Shown here: piece by piece, positions 1 through 6,116 of the stretch
Layout of the letters: every line of letters starts with the position of its first letter
Position numbering within the stretch: position 1 is the first letter of the stretch
Source of the DNA: Oscillospiraceae bacterium
GTDB lineage: Bacteria > Bacillota_A > Clostridia > Oscillospirales > Oscillospiraceae
Direction: 5' to 3'
DNA: 35,674 nucleotides
Assembly: GCA_015067895.1 (NCBI GenBank)
Contig: SVLP01000027.1
Span: 1-35,674 of the forward strand
Notes under the pieces: generated by a model
What the model was told of the DNA's origin: nothing
What the model saw: only the letters and a program-made list of their open reading frames with translations
The model's database searches: none
Translations under genes and position numbers: made by a program

Positions 1-255
1 TACGGCTCCATCAAGCACTCCGTCATCTCTGTCGGCTGCACCGTCGGCAAGGGTGCCATCGTTGAGGACTCCGTGGTCATGCCCGATGTCGTCATCGAGG
101 AGGGTGCCATCGTCCGCCACGCCATCCTGGGCGAGGGCAGCAAGGTCGAGGCCAACGCTGTCGTCGGCGGCACCGACAAGGAAAAGATCAGCGTCACCGC
201 CAAGGGTGCCGTTGTCGCTGCCGGCAGCCACCTGGCTCCCGGTGAGATGCTCTAA
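1..255 (+). CDS. glgC: Glucose-1-phosphate adenylyltransferase GlgC, C-terminal part (cut by window edge)
   Basis: This is an open frame from base 1 to a TAA at 253-255, covering the last 84 residues. GlgC makes ADP-glucose from ATP and glucose-1-phosphate, the committed step of bacterial glycogen synthesis. The visible part has the hexapeptide-repeat (left-handed beta-helix) character of the GlgC C-terminal domain, with repeated V/I-x-x-G-x runs such as VGKGAIVEDSVVMPDVVIEE and a GTDKEK segment. The nucleotidyltransferase domain lies outside the window. The identification rests on this fold and on glgD and glgA directly downstream in the usual Firmicutes order. The gap to glgD is 35 bp and holds the glgD ribosome binding site. 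Confidence 0.9.
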   Translation, partial: YGSIKHSVISVGCTVGKGAIVEDSVVMPDVVIEEGAIVRHAILGEGSKVEANAVVGGTDKEKISVTAKGAVVAAGSHLAPGEML

Positions 256-290
256 GGCTTGCTTAGAAGGAATATAGGAGGATCACCACT

Positions 291-1400
291 ATGAACGTAA
301 TGGGTATCATTTTTGCCAACGATGCCACCATCGGCACGCTGACTGACAAGCGCACCATGGCATCCCTGCCCTTCGCCGGCCGTTATCGCCAGGTCGACTT
401 TGCTCTGTCCAATCTGAGCTGCGCCGGTGTCCGTCACATCGGCATCATCTCCCGTCACAGCTATCAGTCCCTGATGCACCACGTCGGTTCCGGCGAGGAG
501 TGGGGCCTGGAGCTGGGTGAGGGCGGTCTGGAGTTCCTGACCCCCTACGCACAGTCCACTCAGGATGTCTACCGCGGCAAGCTGGACTCCCTGAACACCG
601 CCATGGACTTCCTGGAGTTCGGTGACGACGAGTATGTTGTCATGATCGACTCCGCCATCGTCTCCAACATCGACCTGAACGCCGTTGTCGCTGCCCATGT
701 GGCCTCCGGCAAAGACGTGACCGTCGTGACCAAGGCCGGCATCTGCAACGGCGAGAAGAACATCGACCTGGCTCTGAAGCTCAGCGACGCCGGTGAGATC
801 GTTGACATCGTCTGCGACTGCGCTGCTTCCGCCGACTACGTTGCCTCCATGGACATCTTCGTCGCTTCCAAGCCCTGGCTGATCGCCAAGGTCAAGGAGG
901 CCTATGCCCACGGCGTGTCCCACATGGACCGCGACCTCATCATGGGCGGCTGGCAGGACGGCACCGTTTCCGTCAACACCTATGCCTTCGAGGGCGTTGC
1001 TCTGTACAACGAGTCCGAGGAGGAGTACTACAACAACACCATGGCCCTGCTGAAGAAGGACGTCCGCGCCGATGTCTTCGGCGGCGCACATCCCGTCTGG
1101 ACCAAGGTTCGTGACCGCGTTCCCTGCTACTACGGCGAGAACGTGAAGATGGAGAACGTCCTGGTCGCCGACGGCTGCATGCTCGAGGGCGAGGTCGAGG
1201 ATTCCGTCCTGTTCCGTCAGGTCACCGTCGAGGAGGGTGCCGAGGTCGAGAAGTGCATCATCATGAACGACTGCGTCATCGGCAAGGGTGCTGAGCTGAA
1301 GTACGTCATTCTGGACAAGGAAGTCACCGTCAAGCCCGGTGCCAAGCTGTGCGGCACCAAGGATCACATCATCGTCGTTAAGAAGGGTGAGACCGTATGA
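291..1400 (+). CDS. glgD: Glucose-1-phosphate adenylyltransferase subunit GlgD
   Basis: A 369-residue GlgD. In Firmicutes it pairs with GlgC, raising the activity of the complex and tuning its allostery. The N-terminus (GIIFAND, then a SLPFAGRYRQVDF segment) has the sugar-nucleotidyltransferase fold, but the glycine-rich GGxGxRL loop of catalytic GlgC proteins is missing, which is how GlgD is told from GlgC. The C-terminal third is a beta-helix with hexapeptide repeats (VLVADGCMLEGEVEDSVLF). The start is set by TAGGAGG at 276-282, 8 bases before the ATG. The gene overlaps glgA by 4 bases (ATGA), so the two are translationally coupled. Confidence 0.95.
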   Translation: MNVMGIIFANDATIGTLTDKRTMASLPFAGRYRQVDFALSNLSCAGVRHIGIISRHSYQSLMHHVGSGEEWGLELGEGGLEFLTPYAQSTQDVYRGKLDSLNTAMDFLEFGDDEYVVMIDSAIVSNIDLNAVVAAHVASGKDVTVVTKAGICNGEKNIDLALKLSDAGEIVDIVCDCAASADYVASMDIFVASKPWLIAKVKEAYAHGVSHMDRDLIMGGWQDGTVSVNTYAFEGVALYNESEEEYYNNTMALLKKDVRADVFGGAHPVWTKVRDRVPCYYGENVKMENVLVADGCMLEGEVEDSVLFRQVTVEEGAEVEKCIIMNDCVIGKGAELKYVILDKEVTVKPGAKLCGTKDHIIVVKKGETV

Positions 1401-2842
1401 AAATTGCAATCTTAGCTTCTGAGGGTGCGCCCTATGCCAAGTCCGGCGGTCTGGGCGACGTTATGGAGGCCCTGCCCGCTGCGCTGAGCCGCATCGAGGG
1501 CAATGAGGTCGTCCTGGTCCTGCCCTACTACAAGAAGATCAAGGAGAACGCCAAGTACGAGGTCGAGAAGGTCGCCGAGTTTGAGGTCGGCCTGGGCTGG
1601 CGCAATCTGTACTGCGGTGTCATGAAGCTGACCAACCGGGCCGACAAGGTCACCGTCTACTTCATCGACAACGACTACTACTTCGGTGCCCGTCCCGGCG
1701 CCATCTACGGCGACGACGACGACAACGAGCGTTATGCCTACTTCTCCAAGGCCTGCCTGGATACCCTGGCTGTCCTGGGCTTCATTCCCGATGTCATCCA
1801 GTGCAACGACTGGCAGACCGCTCTGGTGCCCACCTACCTGAAGGCCCTGTACCGTCACATGTTCCCCAAGACCAAGGTCATGTACACCATCCACAACATC
1901 GAGTATCAGGGCTGGTCCAACGCCAACTTCTTCGATGATGTGCTGCGTCTGCCCTGGGAGTACCGGAACATCCTGGACATGAATGGCTCCGTCAACGTCA
2001 TGAAGGGCGCCATCGAGACCTGCGATCTGGTCACCACCGTTTCCGAGACCTACGCCCGTGAGCTGATGTACCCCTACTACGCCCACGGCCTGGACGGCAT
2101 CATCGCCGGTGCCGCCTGGAAGCTGACCGGTATCGTCAACGGCATCGACTACAACACCTTCAATCCCGAGACCGATCCCGCTCTGCCCGCTCACTACAAT
2201 GCTGAGACCCTGACCATCGGCAAGGCCGAGTGCAAAGCTGAGCTGCAGAAGGAGCTGGGTCTGCCCGTGGAGCCCGATGTGCCCCTGCTGGTCATGGTCT
2301 CCCGTCTGGCCGGTCACAAGGGTCTGGATCTGCTGTGCTACATCGCCCGCCGCCTGCTGAACGAGGAGGACATCCAGATGGCCATTCTGGGTACCGGCGA
2401 GGCTCAGTACGAGTCCTTCTTCCGGGGCCTGGAGGCTGAGTACCCCGAGAAGGTGGCTGCCAAGATCACCTTCAATCTGGGTCTGGCTGCCCGCATCTAC
2501 GCCGGCGGTGACATCTACATGATGCCCTCCAAGTCCGAGCCCTGCGGCCTGAGCCAGATGAACGCCATGCACTACGGCACCGTGCCCGTGGTTCATGCCA
2601 CCGGCGGCCTGAAGGACACCGTCCCCGGCGTCGACGATGCCGGTGAGAACGGCCTGGGCTACAACTTCCAGAGCTACAACGGCGATGACTTCCACACCGC
2701 CATCAAGCGCGCTCTGAAGCTGTACAACGAGGATCGCGAGGCCTGGATCGCGCTGCAGAAGCGCGAGATGGAGACCGACTTCAGCTGGAACGTTCCTGCT
2801 GGCCGGTACATGGATCTGTTCAAGCAGATGCTGGGCGAGTAA
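1397..2842 (+). CDS. glgA: Glycogen (starch) synthase, GT5 family
   Basis: A 481-residue ADP-glucose-dependent glycogen synthase that extends alpha-1,4-glucan chains. The N-terminal GT5 domain shows KSGGLGDVMEALP (the ADP-glucose-binding KxGGL motif) at about residues 16-28 and the YTIHNIEYQG segment near residue 160. The C-terminal GT1-like domain has SRLAGHKGLDLL and the SKSEPCGLSQMNAM signature carrying the catalytic Glu. The length is normal for the family. The ATG overlaps the glgD stop by 4 bases. It is the last gene of the glgC-glgD-glgA operon, followed 28 bases later by a strong intrinsic terminator. Confidence 0.97.
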   Translation: MKIAILASEGAPYAKSGGLGDVMEALPAALSRIEGNEVVLVLPYYKKIKENAKYEVEKVAEFEVGLGWRNLYCGVMKLTNRADKVTVYFIDNDYYFGARPGAIYGDDDDNERYAYFSKACLDTLAVLGFIPDVIQCNDWQTALVPTYLKALYRHMFPKTKVMYTIHNIEYQGWSNANFFDDVLRLPWEYRNILDMNGSVNVMKGAIETCDLVTTVSETYARELMYPYYAHGLDGIIAGAAWKLTGIVNGIDYNTFNPETDPALPAHYNAETLTIGKAECKAELQKELGLPVEPDVPLLVMVSRLAGHKGLDLLCYIARRLLNEEDIQMAILGTGEAQYESFFRGLEAEYPEKVAAKITFNLGLAARIYAGGDIYMMPSKSEPCGLSQMNAMHYGTVPVVHATGGLKDTVPGVDDAGENGLGYNFQSYNGDDFHTAIKRALKLYNEDREAWIALQKREMETDFSWNVPAGRYMDLFKQMLGE

Positions 2843-2870
2843 TCCCTCGTAATCATCTATAACGCAATGA

Positions 2871-2900
2871 TGCCCTCCCGGGTAACCGGGAGGGCATTTT
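2871..2900 (+). terminator. Intrinsic terminator of the glg operon
   Basis: A perfect 11-bp stem TGCCCTCCCGG / CCGGGAGGGCA closed by a GTAA tetraloop (2871-2896), followed by TTTT. It lies 28 bp after the glgA stop and ends 2 bp before the -35 box of the next promoter. Confidence 0.93.
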
Positions 2901-2902
2901 GC

Positions 2903-2931
2903 TTGACAAAGATGTATCATTGGGATATACT
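2903..2931 (+). promoter_or_regulatory. SigA promoter of antitoxin RNA, copy 1
   Basis: TTGACA (2903-2908), a 17-bp spacer, and TATACT (2926-2931): nearly the consensus vegetative promoter. It faces right, away from any protein gene on this strand, so it most likely drives a non-coding RNA starting near 2938. The same promoter with the same spacing recurs 366 bp downstream. Confidence 0.88.
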
Positions 2932-2937
2932 GTACAT

Positions 2938-3026
2938 AGAAAGTGGTGCTACCGGCAGACGGTTCCACCCCTTGTGTTTACAGCGAAGTAACCGCCGGAG
3001 TGGGAAGCTGGCGGTTACTTCTTTTT
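2938..3026 (+). ncRNA. Putative type I antitoxin RNA, copy 1 (about 89 nt)
   Basis: Predicted from the promoter (start near 2938) and a terminator with a perfect 12-bp stem, GAAGTAACCGCC / GGCGGTTACTTC (2985-2996 with 3010-3021), followed by TTTTT (3022-3026). The 5' part can fold GGTG-ACCG / CGGT-CACC around 2945-2968. The 3' end runs into the antiparallel toxin frame, whose stop lies at 3015-3017, so the two transcripts would pair tail to tail, as in the TxpA/RatA and Fst/RNAII systems. The stem is symmetrical, but a T-tract follows it only on the plus strand. The toxin mRNA may therefore read through and be complementary to the whole RNA. The RNA ends are predicted, not measured. Confidence 0.72.
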
Positions 3027-3104
3027 CTCAATGATCTGTACGATCAGGGAGATCAGCGCGATGATGAACATACCGAAGGCAAAAAGCTCCGTCCATGTAA
3101 TCAC
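3015..3104 (-). CDS. Small hydrophobic type I toxin-like peptide, copy 1 (29 aa, GTG start)
   Basis: The predicted peptide is MITWTELFAFG-MFIIALISLIVQ-IIEKKK. It has a short polar N-terminus, one membrane helix (about residues 8-25) and a lysine-rich tail, as in holin-like/TxpA/BsrG/Fst-type type I toxins, which damage the membrane when their antisense RNA is lost. The GTG at 3102-3104 is chosen because it aligns with the ATG of copy 2 and lies 7 bp behind AGAGGGGGTG (3111-3120). An ATG 2 bp upstream is out of frame. The Shine-Dalgarno G-run can pair with CCCCC in the leader, which would lower translation. Family placement is by character, not by a database match. Confidence 0.78.
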   Translation of the reverse strand: MITWTELFAFGMFIIALISLIVQIIEKKK

Positions 3105-3195
3105 ATCGACCACCCCCTCTCTTTGTGGATCGGGGGCAAGAAGTTTACCCCCGCAGATGGGGGAACCGCCTACCGTTACTGGTAGCACCGGGTCA

Positions 3196-3224
3196 AGGAT
3201 ATCACAGATTTTTTCAGAATGCAA
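3196..3224 (-). promoter_or_regulatory. Predicted toxin promoter, copy 1
   Basis: On the minus strand: TTGCAT (3219-3224), a 17-bp spacer, and TATCCT (3196-3201) preceded by TGA (extended -10). Both boxes and the spacing are identical in copy 2, although much of the spacer differs. The predicted start near 3189 puts GGTGCTACC at the 5' end of the toxin mRNA. Confidence 0.6.
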
Positions 3225-3268
3225 GCCGTTTCGACTGCTCCTTTTTCCACAGGAGGAGCGCAAAGCTA

Positions 3269-3297
3269 TTGACAAAAATTCCGGGAATGGGTATACT
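3269..3297 (+). promoter_or_regulatory. SigA promoter of antitoxin RNA, copy 2
   Basis: TTGACA (3269-3274), a 17-bp spacer, and TATACT (3292-3297). The boxes and the downstream GTACATAGAAAGTGGTGC match copy 1 while the spacer differs, so the promoter has been kept since duplication. Confidence 0.88.
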
Positions 3298-3303
3298 GTA
3301 CAT

Positions 3304-3390
3304 AGAAAGTGGTGCTACCGGCAGACGGTTCGCCCCTTTAGTTACGAAGAAGTAACCGCTGGTTTGCGAGACGGGCGGTTACTTCTTTTT
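3304..3390 (+). ncRNA. Putative type I antitoxin RNA, copy 2 (about 87 nt)
   Basis: Same plan as copy 1. The start is near 3304, with a 5' stem-loop. The terminator is GAAGTAACCGC / GCGGTTACTTC (3349-3359 with 3375-3385), followed by TTTTT. In the 5' stem the outer CACC of copy 1 is CGCC here, which still pairs with GGTG through a G-U pair. The terminator stem is conserved but its loop differs completely from copy 1, as expected if each antitoxin recognises its own toxin mRNA. It overlaps the toxin 2 stop (3379-3381) on the other strand. Confidence 0.72.
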
Positions 3391-3471
3391 ATTACCAATG
3401 ATCTGAACGACCAATGCGAGAAGCGCGATGATGAGGGTACAAAACTGAAACAGCTCCGACCATGTAATCAT
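3379..3471 (-). CDS. Small hydrophobic type I toxin-like peptide, copy 2 (30 aa)
   Basis: The predicted peptide is MITWSELFQFC-TLIIALLALVVQ-IIGNKKK, colinear with copy 1: MITW-S/T-ELF at the start, one membrane helix, and a KKK tail. The ATG at 3469-3471 follows GAGAGGGGGTGAGCAGC, a G-rich Shine-Dalgarno. Differences between the copies are mostly conservative (T/S, M/L, I/L, S/A, L/V), which suggests selection on a membrane peptide rather than chance. It is too short for default gene callers. The role is inferred from the cassette layout. Confidence 0.78.
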   Translation of the reverse strand: MITWSELFQFCTLIIALLALVVQIIGNKKK

Positions 3472-3564
3472 GCTGCTCACCCCCTCTCTATGTAGATCGG
3501 GGGCAAAGAAGATCACCCCCGAAAAGTGGGGGAACCGCCTACCGTTACTGGTAGCACCGGGTCA

Positions 3565-3593
3565 AGGATATCACAGAATCATTCGGAATGCAA
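3565..3593 (-). promoter_or_regulatory. Predicted toxin promoter, copy 2
   Basis: Minus strand: TTGCAT (3588-3593), a 17-bp spacer, and TGA-TATCCT (-10 at 3565-3570). The predicted start is near 3558, again at GGTGCTACC, the same geometry as copy 1. Confidence 0.6.
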
Positions 3594-3608
3594 CCAATTT
3601 CACCGCGA

Positions 3609-3636
3609 AACGCCCGCAGGCTGACCTGCGGGCGTT
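3609..3636 (-). terminator. Probable terminator of proC
   Basis: A 12-bp perfect stem AACGCCCGCAGG / CCTGCGGGCGTT with a 4-base loop, 6 bp past the proC stop. On the minus strand only TTTCG follows. On the plus strand CGTTTTT follows, so it may also stop transcripts from the left. Confidence 0.75.
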
Positions 3637-3642
3637 CGTTTT

Positions 3643-4443
3643 TCACTTGGCGAATTCCTTGTTCTTCTCGTAGGTGGCGATGACGGCCTCGGTGACGGCG
3701 GCGCGGAAGCCGCCCTTCTCCAGAGCCCGGACGCCCTGGATGGTGGAGCCGCCGGGGGAGCAGACCGCGTCCTTCATCTTTCCGGGGTGGTCGCCGGTGG
3801 CCAGCATCAGCTCGGCGGTGCCGATGAGCATCTGGGCGGCATACTCCATGGCGGTGGCCCGGGGCAGGCCGCAGGCCACGCCGCCGTCGGCCATGGCCTC
3901 GATGAACATGGCGGCAAAGGCCGGGCCGGAGCCGGACACCGCGCTGCCCACATCGATGAGCCGCTCGGGAAGGTGGCTGAGCCAGCCCGCGTGGGTCATG
4001 GCTGTCAGGAACTCCTCCACGTCGGCCTTGTGGCAGCGGTCATTCCAGTCGTACTGGATGACGCCCCTGCCGATCCGGGCGGGGGTGTTGGGCATGATGC
4101 GGATGACGGGATAGCCGCCGCCCACCAGGTTGGCGATCTGCTGCATGGTCATGCCTGCGGCCATGGTCACCAGCACGCAGTCGGTGCGCACCTCCAGGAT
4201 GGGCTTCAGTGCCCCCAGGACGGATGCCATGAACTGGGGCTTGACGCCCAGAACCACAAATTTGCACTCCCGCGCGATCTGCTCGTTGGTGGACGCCGCC
4301 ATGCCGTGCTCTGCTGCGAAGGCAGCCGCCCGGTCGGGATGACCCGCGCTGACCATAATATCACTGGGGTCGTGGGCCTTTGCCGCCGCGATGGCGATGG
4401 CGCCGCCCATGTTGCCGATGCCGATGAAGCCGAATGTTGCCAT
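3643..4443 (-). CDS. proC: Pyrroline-5-carboxylate reductase
   Basis: A 266-residue enzyme for the last step of proline synthesis: NAD(P)H reduction of 1-pyrroline-5-carboxylate. The N-terminal Rossmann fold begins MATFGFIGIGNMGGAI, with the dinucleotide-binding GxGxMG. NTPARIG and GVKPQ segments follow. The C-terminal dimerisation/active-site domain has VSGSGPAF and SPGGSTIQGV. The frame is open further upstream, but the ATG at 4441-4443 is chosen because GGAGGAGA lies 7 bp before it and the encoded protein then begins at the Rossmann strand. It appears to be monocistronic with its own promoter. Confidence 0.96.
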   Translation of the reverse strand: MATFGFIGIGNMGGAIAIAAAKAHDPSDIMVSAGHPDRAAAFAAEHGMAASTNEQIARECKFVVLGVKPQFMASVLGALKPILEVRTDCVLVTMAAGMTMQQIANLVGGGYPVIRIMPNTPARIGRGVIQYDWNDRCHKADVEEFLTAMTHAGWLSHLPERLIDVGSAVSGSGPAFAAMFIEAMADGGVACGLPRATAMEYAAQMLIGTAELMLATGDHPGKMKDAVCSPGGSTIQGVRALEKGGFRAAVTEAVIATYEKNKEFAK

Positions 4444-4470
4444 TGAAGATCTCCTCCAAACGTTTTTGTT

Positions 4471-4499
4471 ATCATAGCAGTTTTTGAAAGGAAATGCAA
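4471..4499 (-). promoter_or_regulatory. Predicted proC promoter
   Basis: Minus strand: TTGCAT (4494-4499), a 17-bp spacer, and TATGAT (4471-4476) preceded by TGC (extended -10), 28 bp before the proC ATG. Confidence 0.65.
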
Positions 4500-4520
4500 C
4501 AGCGGATGATGGAAAGCACC

Positions 4521-4546
4521 CGTAGGGAACGGCTACGGCCGTTCCG
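4521..4546. repeat. Short palindromic repeat, W family, copy 1
   Basis: CGTAGGGAACGG-ctac-GGCCGTTCCGC is an imperfect palindrome that recurs at 4637-4663 and 14462-14488, with a half copy at 31032-31045. It lies between the noc stop and the proC promoter. Confidence 0.7.
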
Positions 4547-4593
4547 CAGTATGCAGCAGCCAAATTGACGCAGTTGGGCGACGGGGCAGACTG

Positions 4594-5478
4594 TTACGAA
4601 TTCGCCGGACATGGTTCAAACTTGTGCGTTTTTTCTGCGGAACGGTCATAACCGTTCCCTACGTTAGTCTGGTGCTTTTCTTGCCGTTCTTTCGGGATCG
4701 TGATGGTCAGCACGATCTGGCTTTCGGTCTCCCGGCGTTCGGAGACGGCGGGGATGCCTGCTGACTGGATGCGGGCGAGATTTTGGCTCAGATTGTTGAG
4801 AAATCCCCCCAGATTCACCCGAACCGGCCCGTTTTTCCGGTCGGGGGTCAGGAGGCCGTCGATGTACTGCTCCGTGCGGCTGACGCTCATGCTTAAGCTG
4901 TCGATGACGCCGATGGCCCGCAGCTTCTCAGGCTCGGTCTTCAGCTTCAGCAGCGCCCGGGCATGGCGCTCCGTCAGCCCCGCCCGCTTGATGGCAGCCA
5001 GGACTTCGGGGCTGTGGCGCAGGAGCCGCAGCTTGTTGGCCACCGCGCTCTGGCTTTTCCCCAGCATCCGGGCGGCCTGCTCCTGGCTTAAATTCTGGGT
5101 GCGGATCAGCCGGGAGATGCCCATGGCCTCCTCAACGAAGTCCAGATCCTGCCGCTGGAGATTCTCCACCAACGCCACCAATCCCGACTCGGCATCGTCC
5201 ATGCTCATGACGATGCAGGGGATCTCCCCCAGCCCCGCCGCCAGGGCCGCCCGGAGCCGCCGCTCTCCGGCGATGAGCTCATAGCCGCCATTCACCCGGC
5301 GCACCGACAACGGCTGGATGACCCCGTGATGTCGAATGGAGTCGGCCAGCTCCGCCAGGGCCTTTTCGTCGAAGCTCCGCCGGGGCTGGGCCGGGTTGGG
5401 GCGGATGGAGCGGGCGGGCAGAAAGACCACCCGGCCCGTCTCCATATAGGTTTTCAGCTTGGCGCACTGCACGCGCAT
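4594..5478 (-). CDS. noc: Nucleoid occlusion protein Noc (ParB/Spo0J family)
   Basis: A ParB-family CTP-dependent DNA clamp of 294 residues. The N-terminal domain has the GERRLRAA motif (CTP binding) and LVALVENLQRQDLDFVEEA. The HTH is LSQEQAARMLGKSQSAVANKLRLL. The residues known to separate Noc from ParB specificity read Q (SQSAV), K (ANKL), a basic residue after LRLL, and R (ERHARAL), which favours Noc. A Noc-site-like palindrome lies upstream at 5516-5531, and no parA is adjacent. The last 20-odd residues (from about NVGNGYDRSAEK) are encoded by an interspersed palindromic repeat, so the tail is probably not native. The first ATG sits almost on the AAGGGGG Shine-Dalgarno; the GTG at 5470-5472, two codons in, has better spacing and may be the true start. 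Confidence 0.85.
   Translation of the reverse strand: MRVQCAKLKTYMETGRVVFLPARSIRPNPAQPRRSFDEKALAELADSIRHHGVIQPLSVRRVNGGYELIAGERRLRAALAAGLGEIPCIVMSMDDAESGLVALVENLQRQDLDFVEEAMGISRLIRTQNLSQEQAARMLGKSQSAVANKLRLLRHSPEVLAAIKRAGLTERHARALLKLKTEPEKLRAIGVIDSLSMSVSRTEQYIDGLLTPDRKNGPVRVNLGGFLNNLSQNLARIQSAGIPAVSERRETESQIVLTITIPKERQEKHQTNVGNGYDRSAEKTHKFEPCPANS
4637..4663. repeat. Short palindromic repeat, W family, copy 2 (inside noc)
   Basis: GCGGAACGGTCATAACCGTTC-CCTACG is nearly perfect around its centre. It encodes the NVGNGYDRSA stretch of the Noc C-terminus when read in frame on the minus strand. Confidence 0.75.
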
Positions 5479-5515
5479 TCCCCCTTGGTAAATTTGGTAG
5501 TCCCATTGTAGCGGC

Positions 5516-5531
5516 TATGTCCCGGGAAAAC
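5516..5531. promoter_or_regulatory. Noc-binding-site-like palindrome upstream of noc
   Basis: TATGTCCCGGGAAAAC agrees at 13 of 16 positions with the B. subtilis Noc site as recalled (TATTTCCCGGGAAATA), including the TCCCGGGA core. It lies 38 bp upstream of the noc start in the noc-marR divergent gap, so it could serve autoregulation or nucleation. This is inference from similarity. Confidence 0.5.
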
Positions 5532-5624
5532 CCGCGAACGGGGGAGCGGGGGCAAATTTCCCAGGACAGCGGGGCATCCATTGTCCGTCATGGGGAAATT
5601 TTTGTCTTTTCTTCGCGGATACCC

Positions 5625-5654
5625 TTTACATCAGCTCCGCTTCTGTGGTAAAAT
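5625..5654 (+). promoter_or_regulatory. Predicted promoter of the marR-ABC operon
   Basis: TTTACA (5625-5630), an 18-bp spacer, and TAAAAT (5649-5654) preceded by TGG (extended -10), 33 bp before the marR ATG. A short GTTG-N6-CAAC inverted repeat just after it could be part of a MarR operator, but it is weak. Confidence 0.65.
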
Positions 5655-5687
5655 AGTTGTAGACGCAACAAAGAAAGGATGATTTCC

Positions 5688-6116
5688 ATGCCCGATCTGA
5701 TGCATCATGTCACCGACATCGCCCGCTGTGCCGCCCTCTTCCGCCAGGAGGAGCTGGCCGCCCTGGGGCTGAAATCCTGCCACGCCAGCTATCTGACCGC
5801 CATCTATTTCCACCCCGGCATCACCCAGGATCAGCTGGCCCGGCGCATCTTCATCAACAAGAGCAACGTGGCCCGGCAGCTCGTGATCCTGGAGGAGGAC
5901 GGCTTCGTGGAGCGCAGACCCTCCCCCGAGGACAAGCGGGCCATCCAGGTCTTCCCCACCCAGAAGACGAAGGACGCCATGCCGGAGATCGCCCGGATCT
6001 TCAAGGTCTGGGAGTCCTTCGTGGCTCAGGACTTGAGTGAGGAGGAGCGCAAATTGCTGGTCTCCATGCTGGAGAAGATGAAATCCCGCTCCGCCGACTG
6101 GATGGAGAAACGCTGA
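5688..6116 (+). CDS. MarR-family transcriptional regulator
   Basis: A 142-residue winged-helix repressor. The core HTH is GITQDQLARRIFINKSNVARQLVILEED, and the wing follows with GFVERRPSPEDKRAIQV, the typical D-x-R motif of MarR proteins. The ATG at 5688 is preferred over the one at 5679 because the latter overlaps its own AAAGG Shine-Dalgarno. The stop overlaps the start of the ABC gene by one base (TGATG). MarR proteins in this position usually repress the adjacent exporter and respond to its substrate. The ligand cannot be told from sequence. Confidence 0.93.
   Translation: MPDLMHHVTDIARCAALFRQEELAALGLKSCHASYLTAIYFHPGITQDQLARRIFINKSNVARQLVILEEDGFVERRPSPEDKRAIQVFPTQKTKDAMPEIARIFKVWESFVAQDLSEEERKLLVSMLEKMKSRSADWMEKR

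Larger units (their letters stand above)
2903..3593. repeat. Tandem duplication of a toxin-antitoxin cassette (period about 366-369 bp)
   Basis: Unit 1 (2903-3224) and unit 2 (3269-3593) align along their length. Conserved blocks are the plus promoter, the 5' antitoxin hairpin, the terminator stem, the toxin frame, the C/G-run leader hairpins and the minus promoter. Spacers and loops differ. Each unit starts with GGTGCTACC and ends with GGTAGCACC, so its ends form an imperfect inverted repeat. Confidence 0.9.

Noticed and set aside
252..1409. Long minus-strand frames opposite glgD, glgA, gyrA, dnaA and other genes
   Set aside because: All are frame shadows of strongly supported genes with biased composition and no ribosome binding sites.
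2943..3673. Plus-strand small frames across the toxin-antitoxin region
   Set aside because: They lack ribosome sites, differ between the two tandem copies and run through terminator stems. The region is better explained by short RNAs and the minus-strand peptides.
4441..4600. Riboswitch or T-box upstream of proC
   Set aside because: The leader after the predicted promoter is under 30 nt, with no room for one.
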